Made by a program: the position numbers and the translations under genes. The notes beneath the pieces are model-generated. The model had not been told where the DNA came from. It searched no databases and was given only the letters and a program-made list of their open reading frames with translations. 64,000 nucleotides of DNA. Origin: Allolobophora icterica (Eukaryota; Annelida; Clitellata; Crassiclitellata; Lumbricidae). Shown piece by piece: positions 22,701-54,057 of the stretch (within the stretch, counting starts at the first letter, position 1; every line of letters starts with the position of its first letter). The stretch is from assembly GCA_963556255.1 (NCBI GenBank), contig OY744607.1, positions 46,911,111-46,975,110 on the forward strand. Reading direction: 5' to 3'.

Positions 22701-24048
22701 AGGGATTTTAACTGATGAAAATAACAAGCAAATTAGATGGCAACATATAAAGGATCTATATGAGCTTCAGGATAGAGAAGGTTTGAAAGCAGCCAACAAA
22801 CTGAAAAGGAGCCACGTTGAGTGGTATCAACAGAAAATGAAGGTTAGTCTGGCTGCACAGTGTATGAGCAGGTCAGTGGCAAATGCGCTTGAATTCCTAC
22901 GGGAAGATCTAAACTTGCCTCGGTTTGCTGATGTTGCACCAACTGTGGCCTTCATTAGAGTGATAGACAGACTTTTTGATATTCTGAATTCAAAGAGTAA
23001 GTTTGAAAAAGAATTTAAGTCTGTATTAAGGTGTGACAATGAGCAGTTTTGGCGACCTTTTCTGATGCAGACAACTGTTTATTTGTCCAATCTAAAACTG
23101 TTTGGTCTCCCACTACATCAAACCATGAGGAAGACAGCAGTGCTTGGTTTCATAGTAACAATAAACAGTGTTATTGCCTTGTTTGACGAATTTGTGTCAA
23201 CGCGTGTTTTACCTTATTTGGCCACGTATCGCCTGAGTCAAGATCACATTGAGCTACTGTTCAATGTTGTTCGCTCTCGTGGGCGATGGAACAACAATCC
23301 CTCAGCAGAACAGTTTCGAACAGCATATAGGCAGTTGCTAATGAAACATAATATCAAACCCAAGAATACGGGTAATGTGGTTTCTCAGGAGGAAACTGTT
23401 ATCTTGCCATCTGTTGGACTTGTTGAGAAACATGAGACCTCTGTGACAACTGCTGAGATTTTGAAACGTTTTAGTCTTGGCCATAGTGATAGTAGCACTG
23501 ATCATGATTACGCTTTAACTCCAGATCGGATTCATGTTTCTGAGTTTACTGCAAACATTGTCACCTATATGGCTGGATATGTTTCTCGCAAACTTTGTAA
23601 AACAATTACTTGTGTAGGGTGCAAATTATCATTAATTAGTAGCTCTAAAGTTGTGGAAAACTGCAAACTGATTCAACGCAAAGATGCAGGTGGTTTGTTG
23701 TATCCCAGTCAATCTGTTGTTAATGTATGCACTATTACTGAACGTTGTATTCGTTTTGTGTGTGGAAGAGCAGCTGATTCAGTTCCCAGGCAACGGAACT
23801 TGCGTCTTGCCTTGCAGGTTGCAGTTTTGGAAAGAATACAACTTTCTAACTTGTTCTTGGAAGCAGCAGATGACCATTCATGTGTACTGGATGTGTTTGA
23901 AAGCCACACTTTAAATCTTGTGCGTTTAATTATCAATCAGTATGTGAACATTAGATTTTATTCAGTGGGAAAAATCTTTTCAGATAAATTAAGAGGAAAA
24001 AATATCAGATTCAACAGCAATAAGAAAGTGTTATTTGCTCACCAATAA
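19783..24048 (+). CDS. THAP9: THAP9-like / P-element-type transposase, intact three-exon gene
   Basis: Exons 19783-19853, 20782-21577 and 22210-24048 join in phase (2/1, then 0/0) with GT-AG borders to give 901 residues without a stop; human THAP9 is about 900. The start MVASCCAYNC opens a THAP zinc finger: C5 or C6 and C10, then Cys and His in the phrase FICSEH. A coiled-coil-like basic stretch follows (KRKYEDLLEKEKLQRS). Exon 3 begins the RNase-H-like P-element core: PLLCSLIFDEMSIRK with Asp309, VCDGPTTN with Asp398 and FDAAHMLKLMRN with Asp438, which are conserved in this family. Drosophila P and human THAP9 use such a core to cut and paste P elements with GTP. Whether this copy is a mobile element or a host gene cannot be decided, since no terminal inverted repeats were found. 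Introns are 928 and 632 bp. Confidence 0.92.
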
Positions 24049-24145
24049 GAATGTTTTATTTGCTCACTATTACAATGTTATTCTTTCTTGCATGTTCATT
24101 CAGTGATATGAGATTACATGAACATTACATTACTTGCCATAGAGT

Positions 24146-24600
24146 TTAGACTTTATTGAAACTGTTTTTAGTGTACAGCCTACGCAGGCGAATTACCTGT
24201 ACCCAATACATAATGTAAAAATTTTAAAGATTGTAAATATTACTTTTGTGTGTTCAATACAGAATTTTGCTGCCTGTATATTTCACATGTAAATAGTCTT
24301 GTACATGTAAACCTTTTAGACTTTATTTAAACTACAGCTTACGCAGGTGAATTACCTGTACACAATACATAATCTAAAAATATTAATGATTTTAAATGTT
24401 AATTTTGTGTGTTCAATACAGAATTTGGCTGCCTGTATATTTCACGTGTAAATAGTCTTGCACATGTAAACCTTTTAGACTTTATTTAAACTGTTCTTGG
24501 TGTATAGCAGGTGAATTACCTGCACACAATATATCACTTAAAAATGTTAATGATTGTAAATATTAATTTTGTCTGTTCAATATAACCGCAGAATGACCTG
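24146..24600 (+). repeat. Three tandem copies of about 170 bp after the THAP9-like stop
   Basis: Units start TTTAGACTTTATT near 24145, 24315 and 24475. Each runs through GGTGAATTACCTG, CACAATACATAAT, TTGTGTGTTCAATACAGAAT and CTGCCTGTATATTTCAC. The third unit is shortened. They lie in the probable 3' UTR. Confidence 0.8.
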
Positions 24601-24631
24601 TGCCACACAGGCTAACCTGGACTTGCATACA

Positions 24632-24637
24632 AATAAA
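24632..24637 (+). promoter_or_regulatory. Candidate poly(A) signal of the THAP9-like gene
   Basis: An AATAAA hexamer occurs about 590 bp after the stop codon, after the tandem repeats and before a LINE remnant of opposite orientation. Assignment rests on position only. Confidence 0.4.
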
Positions 24638-24729
24638 TATTGAAAAACTCCTAGTTTTGAGTTGTAGTGCTATATCAATTGCAGCACACGTATACAAGTA
24701 ATGTTTAAATCAAAATGTGGTATAATAAT

Positions 24730-25035
24730 AATAATAAGACGATTTATATAGCGCCGTAGCACAGCCGAGGCCGAAGAAAGGGCGCTGTACATGAGTTACA
24801 AAAGTCATTGGCAGTCGTATGAAAGTTTAAAAAGATGTCTTCAGCTGTGATTTGAATGACTCCAGCGATGGTGCATTCTTAACGTGGTCAGGAAGATTTT
24901 TCCACCCAGTGGGTCCCATGACAGCGAAGGAACAGTCGCCAAATCTCGTAGAAGACCGCAGTACTTGTAATTGATTTTTTTTGACGATTCGTAGCCGACA
25001 TCTGTTCTGGTTATCTGCCACAGTCCACACGAATG
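24730..25035 (-). pseudogene. LINE 3'-end remnant
   Basis: The minus strand encodes SSTRFGDCSFAVMGPTGWKN and LPDHVKNAPSLESFKSQLKT, the standard C-terminus of CR1/jockey-like reverse transcriptase ORFs. It is followed by the tail phrase GCGCTATATAAATCG. It is 5'-truncated, as most LINE copies are. Degenerate relatives are at 32280-32420 and 56150-56260. Confidence 0.8.
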
Positions 25036-25091
25036 CAGAAATCAGAGATGTAATCTGGCATGAGATGATGCAGTGCTTTATACGTGATCAG

Positions 25092-25244
25092 CACTGGCGT
25101 AAACTTGTCCAAAATATTGGGGGAGGGGTTTGGTCACCTTTTCTACACTTATTCCATTGGATGTACAGTCCATCTCAATTATTGGGGGGCAAGTGCCCCG
25201 GCTGCCCCTCTCCCCCACCTCACCCCCCAGAGTCTACGCCTATG
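25092..25244. mobile_element. 153-bp hAT MITE
   Basis: It begins CACTGGCGTAAACTTG and ends GTCTACGCCTATG, imperfect inverted repeats. The octamer GTGATCAG is exact on both sides (25084-25091 and 25245-25252). The middle has GGGGGGCAAGTGCCCC. Confidence 0.8.
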
Positions 25245-25898
25245 GTGATCAGGCACAGTTTGTACGTAATCCGCTGAGGAACACGGTATGTTGGCAAAAA
25301 CCATATATTCTGCTTTTCAGTAAAGTATCGGGTTCTGCATCAACTCTGGAACATGTGCATTTTTAGCACGTTTTCTTTCAACGATTTTATTGTGTTCCGA
25401 CGATGAACAATGCACTGCCATTTTGGACCTTAGCCTCCTCACTACTAGGCCCATCTATGACTAGGCCTATGAACTCAATGGATCGTCGTATGCAGCAGCT
25501 GGTAATTACCAAACAATTGCGTCTGCTAATTAACTTGGTAAAATTTATATATGAACAGTAGACCTGCTTATTAAAGCTTAAAATTTCACATATTTGCAGT
25601 AAGATGCTGCTAAATGAGCTCACGCTAGTAACGTACATCGCACGGGAAAGCGAACGAGTCGGCAGCGTTCTGCCAACTATTTACCCACAATTCCAAGAGC
25701 GCCACTGCGTCAATTTTAGCTCGGCTGCGCCGAGGCGTTCATTGGTCTAAGTAATAATAGATGTCTATGGTCAGTGTACTGATTTTACAGCCGTGCTCGC
25801 TAGGTGGCGCAGAACTCTCGCAATATTAGACAAACTGACAGACAGACAGGCGGAAGTTAGAGTTGGATGAACCAATGAATTATGAATGCAAAGATGCT

Positions 25899-26040
25899 TA
25901 TAGCCATAGGCTCTGGGGGGGGGGGGCAGCTGGGCACGTGCCCCCCAATAATTGAGATGGACTGTACACCCAATACAACAAGTGTAGAATAAATAACCAA
26001 ATGCCCCACCCCCAATATTTTGGACAAGTTTACGCCAGTG
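25899..26040. mobile_element. Second copy of the 25092 hAT MITE, inverted
   Basis: Read on the minus strand it repeats CACTGGCGTAAACTTGTCC, TTGGGGGTGGGGC and GTACAGTCCATCTCAATTAT, and ends near GAGCCTATGG. The flanks AAGATGCT (25891-25898) and AAGGTGCT (26041-26048) match 7 of 8. Six extra bases lie at one end, so the boundary is less sure than for the first copy. Confidence 0.65.
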
Positions 26041-28374
26041 AAGGTGCTACATTCTACGAAATGTGTACGGAAATTTTTTCATTTATTTCATAAATCGTTT
26101 ACTTGGAAAGCAATGAGAATTCTTTCACACACACACACATACACACAGAAATACCCAACGATCTACCTAATGCATGCAAGTCTACAAATACAAGTATAGC
26201 CTTGCCCGGCAGATCGTAGGCATCAGTTTAAACGTCAGCTAACTGGAAAATCGCTCAATATTCAAGACATCATATTCATCTGATTCAGTTTCATTACTGG
26301 ATTCAGTTAAATTACTGGTTTCGTTGATTAAGCTTGCCGGACTGTTGAAATACAACTTGATACTGTGTGCCAGCTAGTTTCAGACAAGATTCAGTCTTGA
26401 GAACAGAGCATCGCTGTCAGCAGTAGACGTTGCAATTTCTAAGGCGAATATTACAGGCTGGAAGTAAAGACTCAAAGTGCAGTTCAGACACCAGTTTCCC
26501 AACTGATTCAGTCACTGCCGAGTATTTTGGAACAGACTGTTCAGCAGTTTCACACAAAACTTAAGATATACTTTAACAATTTTCTAAACAGCTTTCTCCG
26601 TTATTTCTGTTGCCGAGTATTTAAGAGCAGACTGTTCAGCATTTTCATTTAATACTTGAGATATATTGTAACAATTTTCTAAACAGTTTTCTCTGTTATT
26701 TCTCCGTCGTGCAAGCCCCTGATTGAAACACGTTGCGATTACATTTTATTCGGATTTATAACAAAATCATAGTTTTAAAAAGACCTATCAGCTAAATACA
26801 CTCATGCAAAAAGAAACTAAATGACATTGACAGACTTCTGAAGGCATAATTTGGAAACACAGATCCACAGAGTAGGCCGCAAGTGCACATTTCTGAGTAT
26901 ACCGTATACTGAATTATGATTCACAATACACTTAAATTTCTCAATAAAGTGCACAAGTCGTCCGGTTGATCCGCCCATTCGCATAGATTTCCAGTCAGGT
27001 CAAGAAGAAAACCAGTTACAAAAAGCCCATAACTTTATTAATAAACTACAGACTCTGAATGGTGTCAAACACACCCCGTGTCGCAGAAATCCAAAAATAT
27101 TCCACCGAAACAGAACCCCGACAGCAGGTTGACCAACTTTCTGGTTAAAACAGTCTTAAACTTAATGTCTAAGTCAGGCAACTAACTAACAGCACAGGAT
27201 TTAATTTGACTAACATGCTATGGCAGTTTACAATCATAATATAAAATCGTATTCACAATTAGTAAGTAAAACATTCGGTAATCTGCTAAGCTACGTTCAG
27301 CTCGACGCGGCACTTAGTTCCATCGAAAAACTTGGACGTTCACCAACAAATTCTCATCTGCTTTGCGTTCTTTCGAGAATGTAACCCAAAATAACGACAC
27401 ATCCAAACAACATGAACTTCAGCAAAACTGCTTGCCACAATTCAACACTCAGTACAATACAACCCAACAATATCATCATCCACCTATTCTGGGACTAATA
27501 TATAGGAGCACATCAAGAGGCAAAACTATGCTTCTACCACGGTCCACGAATACCATAACAAAAAAAATATATATACCACATTTCAACTGAGTACTAAATA
27601 ACATACACTGGCTGCTCGTGGAGCTTATCGCATAACAAATGCTTCACCAACATTTTCCCTCACTTTCGGTCACAGACTGTAACCATTTGTTCGAAAGTCA
27701 GTGGACTGTCATAGATTATTAACCGCTCAAAAATCAACCACTGTCACAGTATACAACCAACTGTTCAATAATCGGCACAATGTCGCAGCATAATAGCTGT
27801 TCAAAAACCAAACTGTTCACGACAGGATTATGTCTTTTTAGGAAGGAGCATAACCTATCATAAACTACCGTAAAATTTAACATAATCAATTCACAGTAAC
27901 GGACTACCTTCTTCGATGGCATATTCCACAAGCACGCTGCCACGCGGGTGCTTTAGAAACGCCCAACACCTAGTAGTGAGCCACAGATGGTCCACATCGA
28001 AAAGCAACTTGGCACTAGACGAAAGCCGTCAAACAACATAGGACAACAAAAGCATTGTTCGGAAGCCACGTGTGTGTTCTACTGCAGTGTTAGTGCCTTT
28101 GCTAGGTTGTTCAAAGGTGATGCATACAAAGCCAGATATATACAACACAAAAACAACCAATACATGAAGGTGGCTTTCTGCTGCAGTACGGCAAAAAAAC
28201 GTGCGACTTTGTTATGCAGCGTTTCTGCGACTATTTTGGATTCTGTGTATTCACACAACATTTAAGAAAATTTGTCTCATGATCAGAATCAGCACCATTG
28301 TGTGCTCGATAAATTTATGCAAATGAATGAGAAGCGGAGTAAAAACACAACTAAAAACTGTGAATCAGAAGCAT

Positions 28375-28500
28375 GAAGCCCAGAATCAGATGCAAGGGGC
28401 TAAGAATCAGATGCAACTAGCCCTAAATCAGATGCAGGGGGCTCAGAATAAGATGCATACGGCTAAAAATCAGATGCACAAAGCCACGAATTAGATAAAA
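28375..28500. repeat. Degenerate repeat of about 20-22 bp
   Basis: Six to seven imperfect copies of a unit like GAATCAGATGCAAGGGGCT. Confidence 0.6.
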
Positions 28501-28779
28501 AATAGAGACAGGATCTCGACTAATCAAAATCCTTGTTCCCAACACAGTTAACAGCAAAACGATCGACCCAGACAAACTAGAGTATATCAACTCAAGCCCC
28601 AAACACAGGTAAGTCAGTGACCCTCCACTTGTAATGGCAAATTCGGTGGCAAATGCTTCCATGAGACAACCTAATTCAGATATTAATTACTTCTACAGCA
28701 CTGGTTTTCAATTTATAAGGTTAAAAAACTGTTCAAGTCATGTTGAATTCCAGGTGGTCATCCAGAGAACAGTCCAGGA

Positions 28780-29062
28780 TAGGTACTCTATAAAGCCAAC
28801 ACTCAAGTATGCCCGTACTCCACCAGTCATGTACTATGACGTACAAGTACTCCATTATGAAAGTACAACATATGCAAGGATTTAATTAAACAAATATTTT
28901 GTCCAAGTACTCCAGTATTCCGCTGCTGCACCAAGCTTGTACCTCAGTGTATAAGTATTAGTTTAAACAAAGTGCTCCATATACTAGTACTCCATTTATA
29001 AAGTACTCCAGTATGCAAGTACTCCATTAAGAAAATACAGCACATGCGAGTATTCCATTAAA
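28780..29062. repeat. Degenerate GTACTCCATTA-type repeats
   Basis: About a dozen copies of AAGTACTCCATTATGAAAG-like phrases spaced 15-30 bp apart. Confidence 0.55.
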
Positions 29063-29109
29063 AAGTACTTGCCCATAAAACAAAAGTGTACAGAGCACAT
29101 GCATATCCC

Positions 29110-29215
29110 AAGACAACGACAGACAAATGACAACGACAGACAAAGGACAACAGACAAAGGACAACGACAGACAAAGGAAAACGACAGACAAAGGAAAACG
29201 ACAGACAAAGGACAA
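29110..29215. repeat. Minisatellite of about 17 bp
   Basis: Tandem copies of ACAACGACAGACAAAGG; about six units. Confidence 0.8.
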
Positions 29216-29344
29216 GCGGAAAAGATCCAAACATTTCAAACAAAATCTGTGTCCGTCTTTACATGCATATTACATAATATCCACATACACATATGTATAA
29301 CAAGTGTAGAATACTTCTTACATATATACTGTAACTGTAAATTT

Positions 29345-29590
29345 ATATAGCGCAACTTCAACAGAAACTCATCAGAGGCGCTCCTGACCTAACGCAACAA
29401 AACCACGATCGAACAGAATGGTCTCCAAGCGCCGGGCAAAAAAACAGGCAAAGGAGTTCACGTTGCAGGTTGCTAAGCAACTTATTCCAAAAAGAAATCT
29501 GCAACCAGGGATGACAAAGATCGAGATTCTTAAGATAAGATGGCAGATAGTCTTCAAGACAATTACGCACAAGCATCCAGATCTCAGACT
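29345..29590. repeat. Dispersed 'TTTATATAGCRC' repeat
   Basis: Same order of phrases as 7568-7790 and 49030-49200: TTATATAGCGCAAC, AACTCATCAGAGGCGCTCC, GAACAGAATGGT, AAGCAACTTATTCCAAA. The minus strand can be read as a short protein common to all copies. Confidence 0.55.
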
Positions 29591-29895
29591 TAATGCACTA
29601 TATATATATAATATTATATATACACAAGGCTAAGAATACATTCATATATACGTATGTATATATTCACACACCGTAGAACACACTGAACTGTCCTTATAAT
29701 GTCTTTGGAAGCCACATTAAGTTTTCTTAGGAGAGGTTGCCATAAAGCAGGCAGAATCTTTGTTGGATTCCACATCCCTTGGCCATGTTGCATCAAAATT
29801 TATATTACCACGACAAACGTTATGCAGAATGTCCAAACTGTGTTGTGAACCAATATATAACATACATATACTTCTACATATTTACTCGTACATGC

Positions 29896-29898
29896 ATG

Positions 29899-29957
<59 letters not shown>
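29896..29957. repeat. (TA)n microsatellite
   Basis: An almost pure TA run, broken once by a single missing base. Confidence 0.95.
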
Positions 29958-29958
<1 letters not shown>

Positions 29959-30384
29959 ACATATAATTAATGCAAGGAAATGGTTCGATTGTACGGCCTG
30001 CAGCCGAAACACCGTCCCTCGCGATTTTCTTCACACACAAAAACTTAAGATTTCTTGTGAACACTTTGCCACAGTTGATGACAGTTAAATTATTACAAAT
30101 GCAAAACATGAACCAACAATGTAATACACACTTTACATGACATTACATGAACTTCTACACAATAAACGGCCTTGTATATATATTATGTTCCCAGTACAAA
30201 CAGCAGATAACAGTGAACACAGTAATGTTGGGATACAATAGGAAGACCCAGAAGGACCAAAGATTCGTTTTTAGTACAGTTACCCATGAAAATGAAACAA
30301 ATGTAGAATGACAAAATTAATGATATCCTAATTTTACCAGCAGTTCATATATATATACATATATATATCATTTGCATAATTAAA

Positions 30385-30491
<107 letters not shown>

Positions 30492-31117
30492 CTGATAGAT
30501 GTCTTTTATTGGCCGATTACAAAACAAAGAAAGACTGAGCATGCGACCGAGAACAGCAGAAGCAGAAAGACACAGAAGGTGATTGAGGCAGACATAGAGG
30601 AGACAAAAGAAGGGAGTTAGAGAGGCTGAGATGGAGAGGAAAATCATGACAGACAGACAGGCAGGCAGACAGACATACAGAGACAAGTATGCTACCAAAC
30701 CCACATCGCACCAGATGACCAGGGCCAGTGTAGTTCGATGGACGCGGCTTCCAATTTCAGTTTTGAGTAAACTTGCTCATAGGAATAAAAACACAACTAG
30801 AAAACAACTAAAACTACTTTTAAAACACAAGAACAGCAGCTAACATCTACTGCACCACCACACAACACTCATCCACCCGTCTACCCAGTCAATGCTCCAT
30901 CCAACACAGAACCCATCTTGCCAACTGTCCATCCATCTATCCATCCACTCCCTCTATTCATATTGTCATCCACCTATCCTTCCATCCTACCTATTCATCT
31001 TTTCGTCCATCTTCAGTTCTACACCCACCCCATGCCCCTATCAATCCATCTATCTTTCCATCCACCATCGCCCATAGTTCAGATAGGAGCGATGTCCGCA
31101 AATGGACCGAGTCGCAG

Positions 31118-50561
<19,444 letters not shown>

Positions 50562-51180
50562 TTGGTAGCTTATTTACAGATTTCCGACTGATCGATAACA
50601 ATTTTTAGAAAATCTATTATTTTGTGAGAATTTAATAATAATTTTACAAACAATCAACTAAATGCATCTCTACTCTGTTATGATCACGTGGCACACGCGG
50701 ACTTCCGGGAGTGCTTGCTTATGTAGCGCCTGATATATGTCTCTACAGCCTAACGCAATGTAATGTAATGGTATATCGCAGAGACTTTTCAGCTCTCGAT
50801 AAATTCTGGAGGTAGGCCAGCTATAAGCACTTGCACTTTATGAACTTCGTGACAAAACCTATAATAAAGAAGAATCCTTGCCATGTATTACATACAATGC
50901 TGCCGCCGATTAAGCACGTGCACACTCGTAACGATAGTAGATGCGCTCACGGTCCCACAACCGTGCGCTTCCAAGGTATGACAACTTGTCTCATAAATGC
51001 TTCCTTGCATGGGCGGCGATCATGGGTGTCGAAGGGGACAAGACCCCCAATTTAACGGGGGGGACACGCCATGCATCGACCCCCACATTTTGAAGAAACA
51101 CTAAAAAAAAGGTCGTAAAATTTAGTCGCGCGTGAGCGCGATAATTTTTTTAACCTTTTTTAGACCAGATCAGTTCACGG

Positions 51181-52136
51181 CAGACTTGTTGTCCTCGAGA
51201 CCGCGAGGTCTTGGTCTCGAGTGCACTCGAGTTCGTTTTTAAAAGTCTTGGTCTTGGTCTTGGTCTTGAGGTTCAAGGTCTTGGTCTTGGTCTTGAGGTT
51301 CAAGGTCTTGGTCTTGGTCTTGGTCTTGAGGTTCAAAGTCTTGGTCTTGGTCTTGGTCTCGCAAGACCAAGACCAAGACCGGCTGTCAATATGAACAGTC
51401 ATTTAACAAAACTCAAGAATTTTAAAACTTATCAAACCTGTTTGCATCATAACCTACAACAAATACCTACGGACGGATGCAAGTCTTGTTGGTCAGGAAA
51501 ACCTGGCCATTGGCAGCAGCAACTAAGTTATGCTGCATATGGAAGCCCAGTCGAGACTTGTTTCTGAAGCCAGACGGTCTGATAAACCATGGGAGGATAT
51601 CAAAAGGCTCACGATTTGTACATTTACATCCAGTGCTTGAAAAGTTACTGTGTGTGCCAGCGACTTCAGCACCTATCTATGGAAAGTATTTTTCACGTGG
51701 TGGAATTTTTATGAGGCTCAAAAAATTGTCAGAAAATTCTGAGCGAATTGTTTTTTATAAAATACAAAAGGCATTTGGAATAACAGTTTGTATGCAGGAC
51801 TTTTGTAAGTTATACGAATTCGGAATTCTCTGCAGTCTGCATTTAAAGTTCATTTGCTTGAATAAAATAAACGACTCACGTTTTCATTAAAAATATCGAC
51901 TCCACAATTTTTTGTGGAAGGAAAGAAGTCTTGGCCTGAATGGGATTTTTTGGGTCTTGGTCTTGGTCTTGGTCTCGAGGTTCAAAGTCTTGGTCTTGAT
52001 CTTGGTCTTGAGGTTCAAAGTCTTGTTCTTGGTCTTGGTCTCGAGGTTCAAGGTCTTGGTCTTGGTCTTGGTCTCGAGGTTCAAGGTCTTGGTCTTGGTC
52101 TTGGTCTTGAGGTTTAAGGTCTTGACAACAAGACTG
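51181..52136 (+). mobile_element. Inner hAT element with GGTCTT subterminal arrays
   Basis: TIR CAGACTTGTTGTC / GACAACAAGACTG (12 of 13). The exact octamer GTTCACGG lies at 51173-51180 and 52137-52144. Next to each end is an array of GGTCTT (about 51235-51375 and 51955-52125), organised in larger units ending GAGGTTCAAGGTCTTGG. The middle carries a hAT transposase C-terminal remnant. Confidence 0.9.
51477..51890 (+). pseudogene. hAT transposase C-terminal remnant
   Basis: The ORF contains HPVLEKLLCVPATSAPIYGK followed by YFSRGGIFMR. The hAT dimerisation signature is C-V-P-A-T-S-A-P-x-E-R-x-F-S-x-G-G. The Glu-Arg pair is replaced here by Tyr-Gly-Lys. Nothing upstream corresponds to the DDE core, so the element could not supply its own transposase. 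Confidence 0.75.
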
Positions 52137-52294
52137 GTTCACGGCGATACATTTTTTAGACTACCTCTTTTTTGACCAGACCAGTTCAAAACTCTTTTTT
52201 GACCAGACCAGTTCAGAACTTTTTTTTGACCAGACCAGTTAAAAATGTTCCCCTCGCCTGTCAAACAAGGTCGCCGCCACTGCTTCCTCGCTAG

Positions 52295-53489
52295 CAGTGG
52301 CGGCGCCAGACAGTTTTTGTAACCACGGCATACCCGGCATAGCCAATTTTGTAACCAGTCATACAAGTAACCATGTGCAGAGTGCGATTTTTGGAGAGCG
52401 CGGTAGCGCGAGCTTAAATGGTGACCATAGGCCCTATTATAGGCCTACAAATAGATATGCTGAGTATGCTCTCCAAGATTTGGCTACCATACAGTACTCC
52501 TCTCGTCTCCAATCCTCCTTATGTAGGCTATCACTTAATTTACAGTAGGCCTAATTACTAATAATTTCTGTTTTTATATAATTGGCTACATTGTTTGACT
52601 GTAATAATGTTTATACCATGTACAGCGCTACACGTTTGCTAGTGCTTCTCAATAAAGAAAATAGATAGGTAGAACGAGAGCGACAGACAGACAGACAGAC
52701 AGAGAGTGGGCTCGGCTGGGGGTCCAAACCATCGCCACCCCCACCGGTAAATCGGACACCGATCCACGCTACAGGTCGAGCGCTTTAGCCAATCGGTAGT
52801 GGTTGTGGTTTCCAGTGTTTAACAACATCTTATAGATGCTGAAAGCCTGAAACCGTTGACGTCGCCTTACCTTAGCCACATTGACTGAAAAATGCTTTAT
52901 TTTGAGCTATTCGGCCAATGTTTTGCTTGCCTATATAATTATGGCATTGGTTGACAACGTTTCAAAGGTGTCTAAAAAGAATGCTCTGTATCTCAACCGT
53001 ATATAACATCAGTGAACGGCGTTTTAAAGGCATGGGGGGGGGGTACGGGGCATTTGCCCCCTTGATTTTTGAAAAAAAGGAAAAAGATGGAACAAGAAAA
53101 GGAGGAAGAAGTAGGCCTAAGGTGAAAAAAGAAAAAAATGATAGGCCTAGTCAGATTCAGGGACGTCATTTAAGTGACATCATATGCACACTGCAGCACA
53201 CTTCATGGAGCAGCTGGCTTACAGTTTTGCACATGTACTGGACTAAAATAAGAAAGCAACAAGCCATCAACAGGCCTACTCAATTAAATGGGGCAATAGG
53301 CAAACAATTAAATGACATGGACTAGGCCTATGTCAAATTAGTAACTGGCCTAAGAGAAGAAGAGCAGTCCCTTAAACTAACCATGGGGAAGCCATAGGCT
53401 TATCGGTATGAAGCTTATACAAGTATATCGACTTCGTTTTTCTTAGCCTCGGTATTTGCAGTCCTCTCCCCGCCGTCTCATCTTCCCAC
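52295..53489. other. Gene-free stretch with a lone hAT end and simple repeats
   Basis: Starts with an unpaired hAT-type end. It contains a (CAGA)n run near 52685, a tRNA-like segment (52720-52805) and the phrase GGGGTACGGGGCATTTGCCCC (53038-53058), like the centre of the 25092 MITE. The ORF at 52951-53325 has no recognisable product. Confidence 0.4.
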
Positions 53490-53640
53490 CGACAGTGTAT
53501 GGTCTGTGTACTCATTCTAGCTCATTCGGCTAGGGGGCGCAGGTGGAGCAGAAATCTCGACACAGTTTATTTCCTGCCGGGTATGTAATTACCGCTCCCC
53601 AACCTCTTGGTGGATAGTCCAGCTCGCTAACCACTGGCCT
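53490..53640 (-). repeat. tRNA-headed SINE, family C
   Basis: Minus strand: CCAGTGGTTAGCGAGCTGG, then CCAAGAGGTTGGGGAGC, then body CGAGATTTCTGCTCCACCTG and GACCATACACTGTCGGTGGG. Confidence 0.6.
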
Positions 53641-54057
53641 AAACATCTACGAATAGGCCTATGTAGGCCTACCTATAGACATACGTGTAGGAACATCATT
53701 AATGAGTCACTCTTACTACTATCCAGCCTGTTGTGGTGACGTACCCTTCTATTATTAAGCTAGGCCTACTTATGTCCTATAATCTGTTAACTATCCAGAG
53801 GATGGGGCTATAAGTAGGTCCACCCACGCCAGGGCAAAATTAGGCCTCCATATCGCCAAGCCTATATCGGTAGGCCTAGGCGCATTGTGGCTCGATAACT
53901 GGCTTTGAATCTCAGCCCGTGTGCGCGGCGCGAATTGCTCCCAAAATCTTATCATCGGATAAGATCTTGCGAGTTGGTGTTATCACGGATCGATAATGCA
54001 CCTGGTGAAAATGCAGCAGGCATGCGCATTATCTGTGATTGACGGGTCGCCTTCAAA

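Larger units (their letters stand above)
51008..52282. mobile_element. Outer hAT element of a nested pair
   Basis: Begins CATGGGCGGCGATC and ends GGTCGCCGCCACTG (imperfect TIR). The flanks CTTCCTTG (51000-51007) and CTTCCTCG (52283-52290) match 7 of 8. Without the inner element it would be about 310 bp and a clear relative of 34583-34787, sharing GACCAGATCAGTTCA and the run of C around GACCCCC. A further lone hAT end, CAGTGGCGGCGCCAG, starts at 52295. Confidence 0.8.

Noticed and set aside
29069..29243. Repetitive Ser/Leu/Val/Cys ORFs resembling a membrane protein
   Set aside because: They arise from the ACAACGACAGACAAAGG minisatellite and lack any unique sequence.
51211..51567. Gly-Leu repeat ORF
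   Set aside because: Translation of the GGTCTT subterminal array of the inner hAT.
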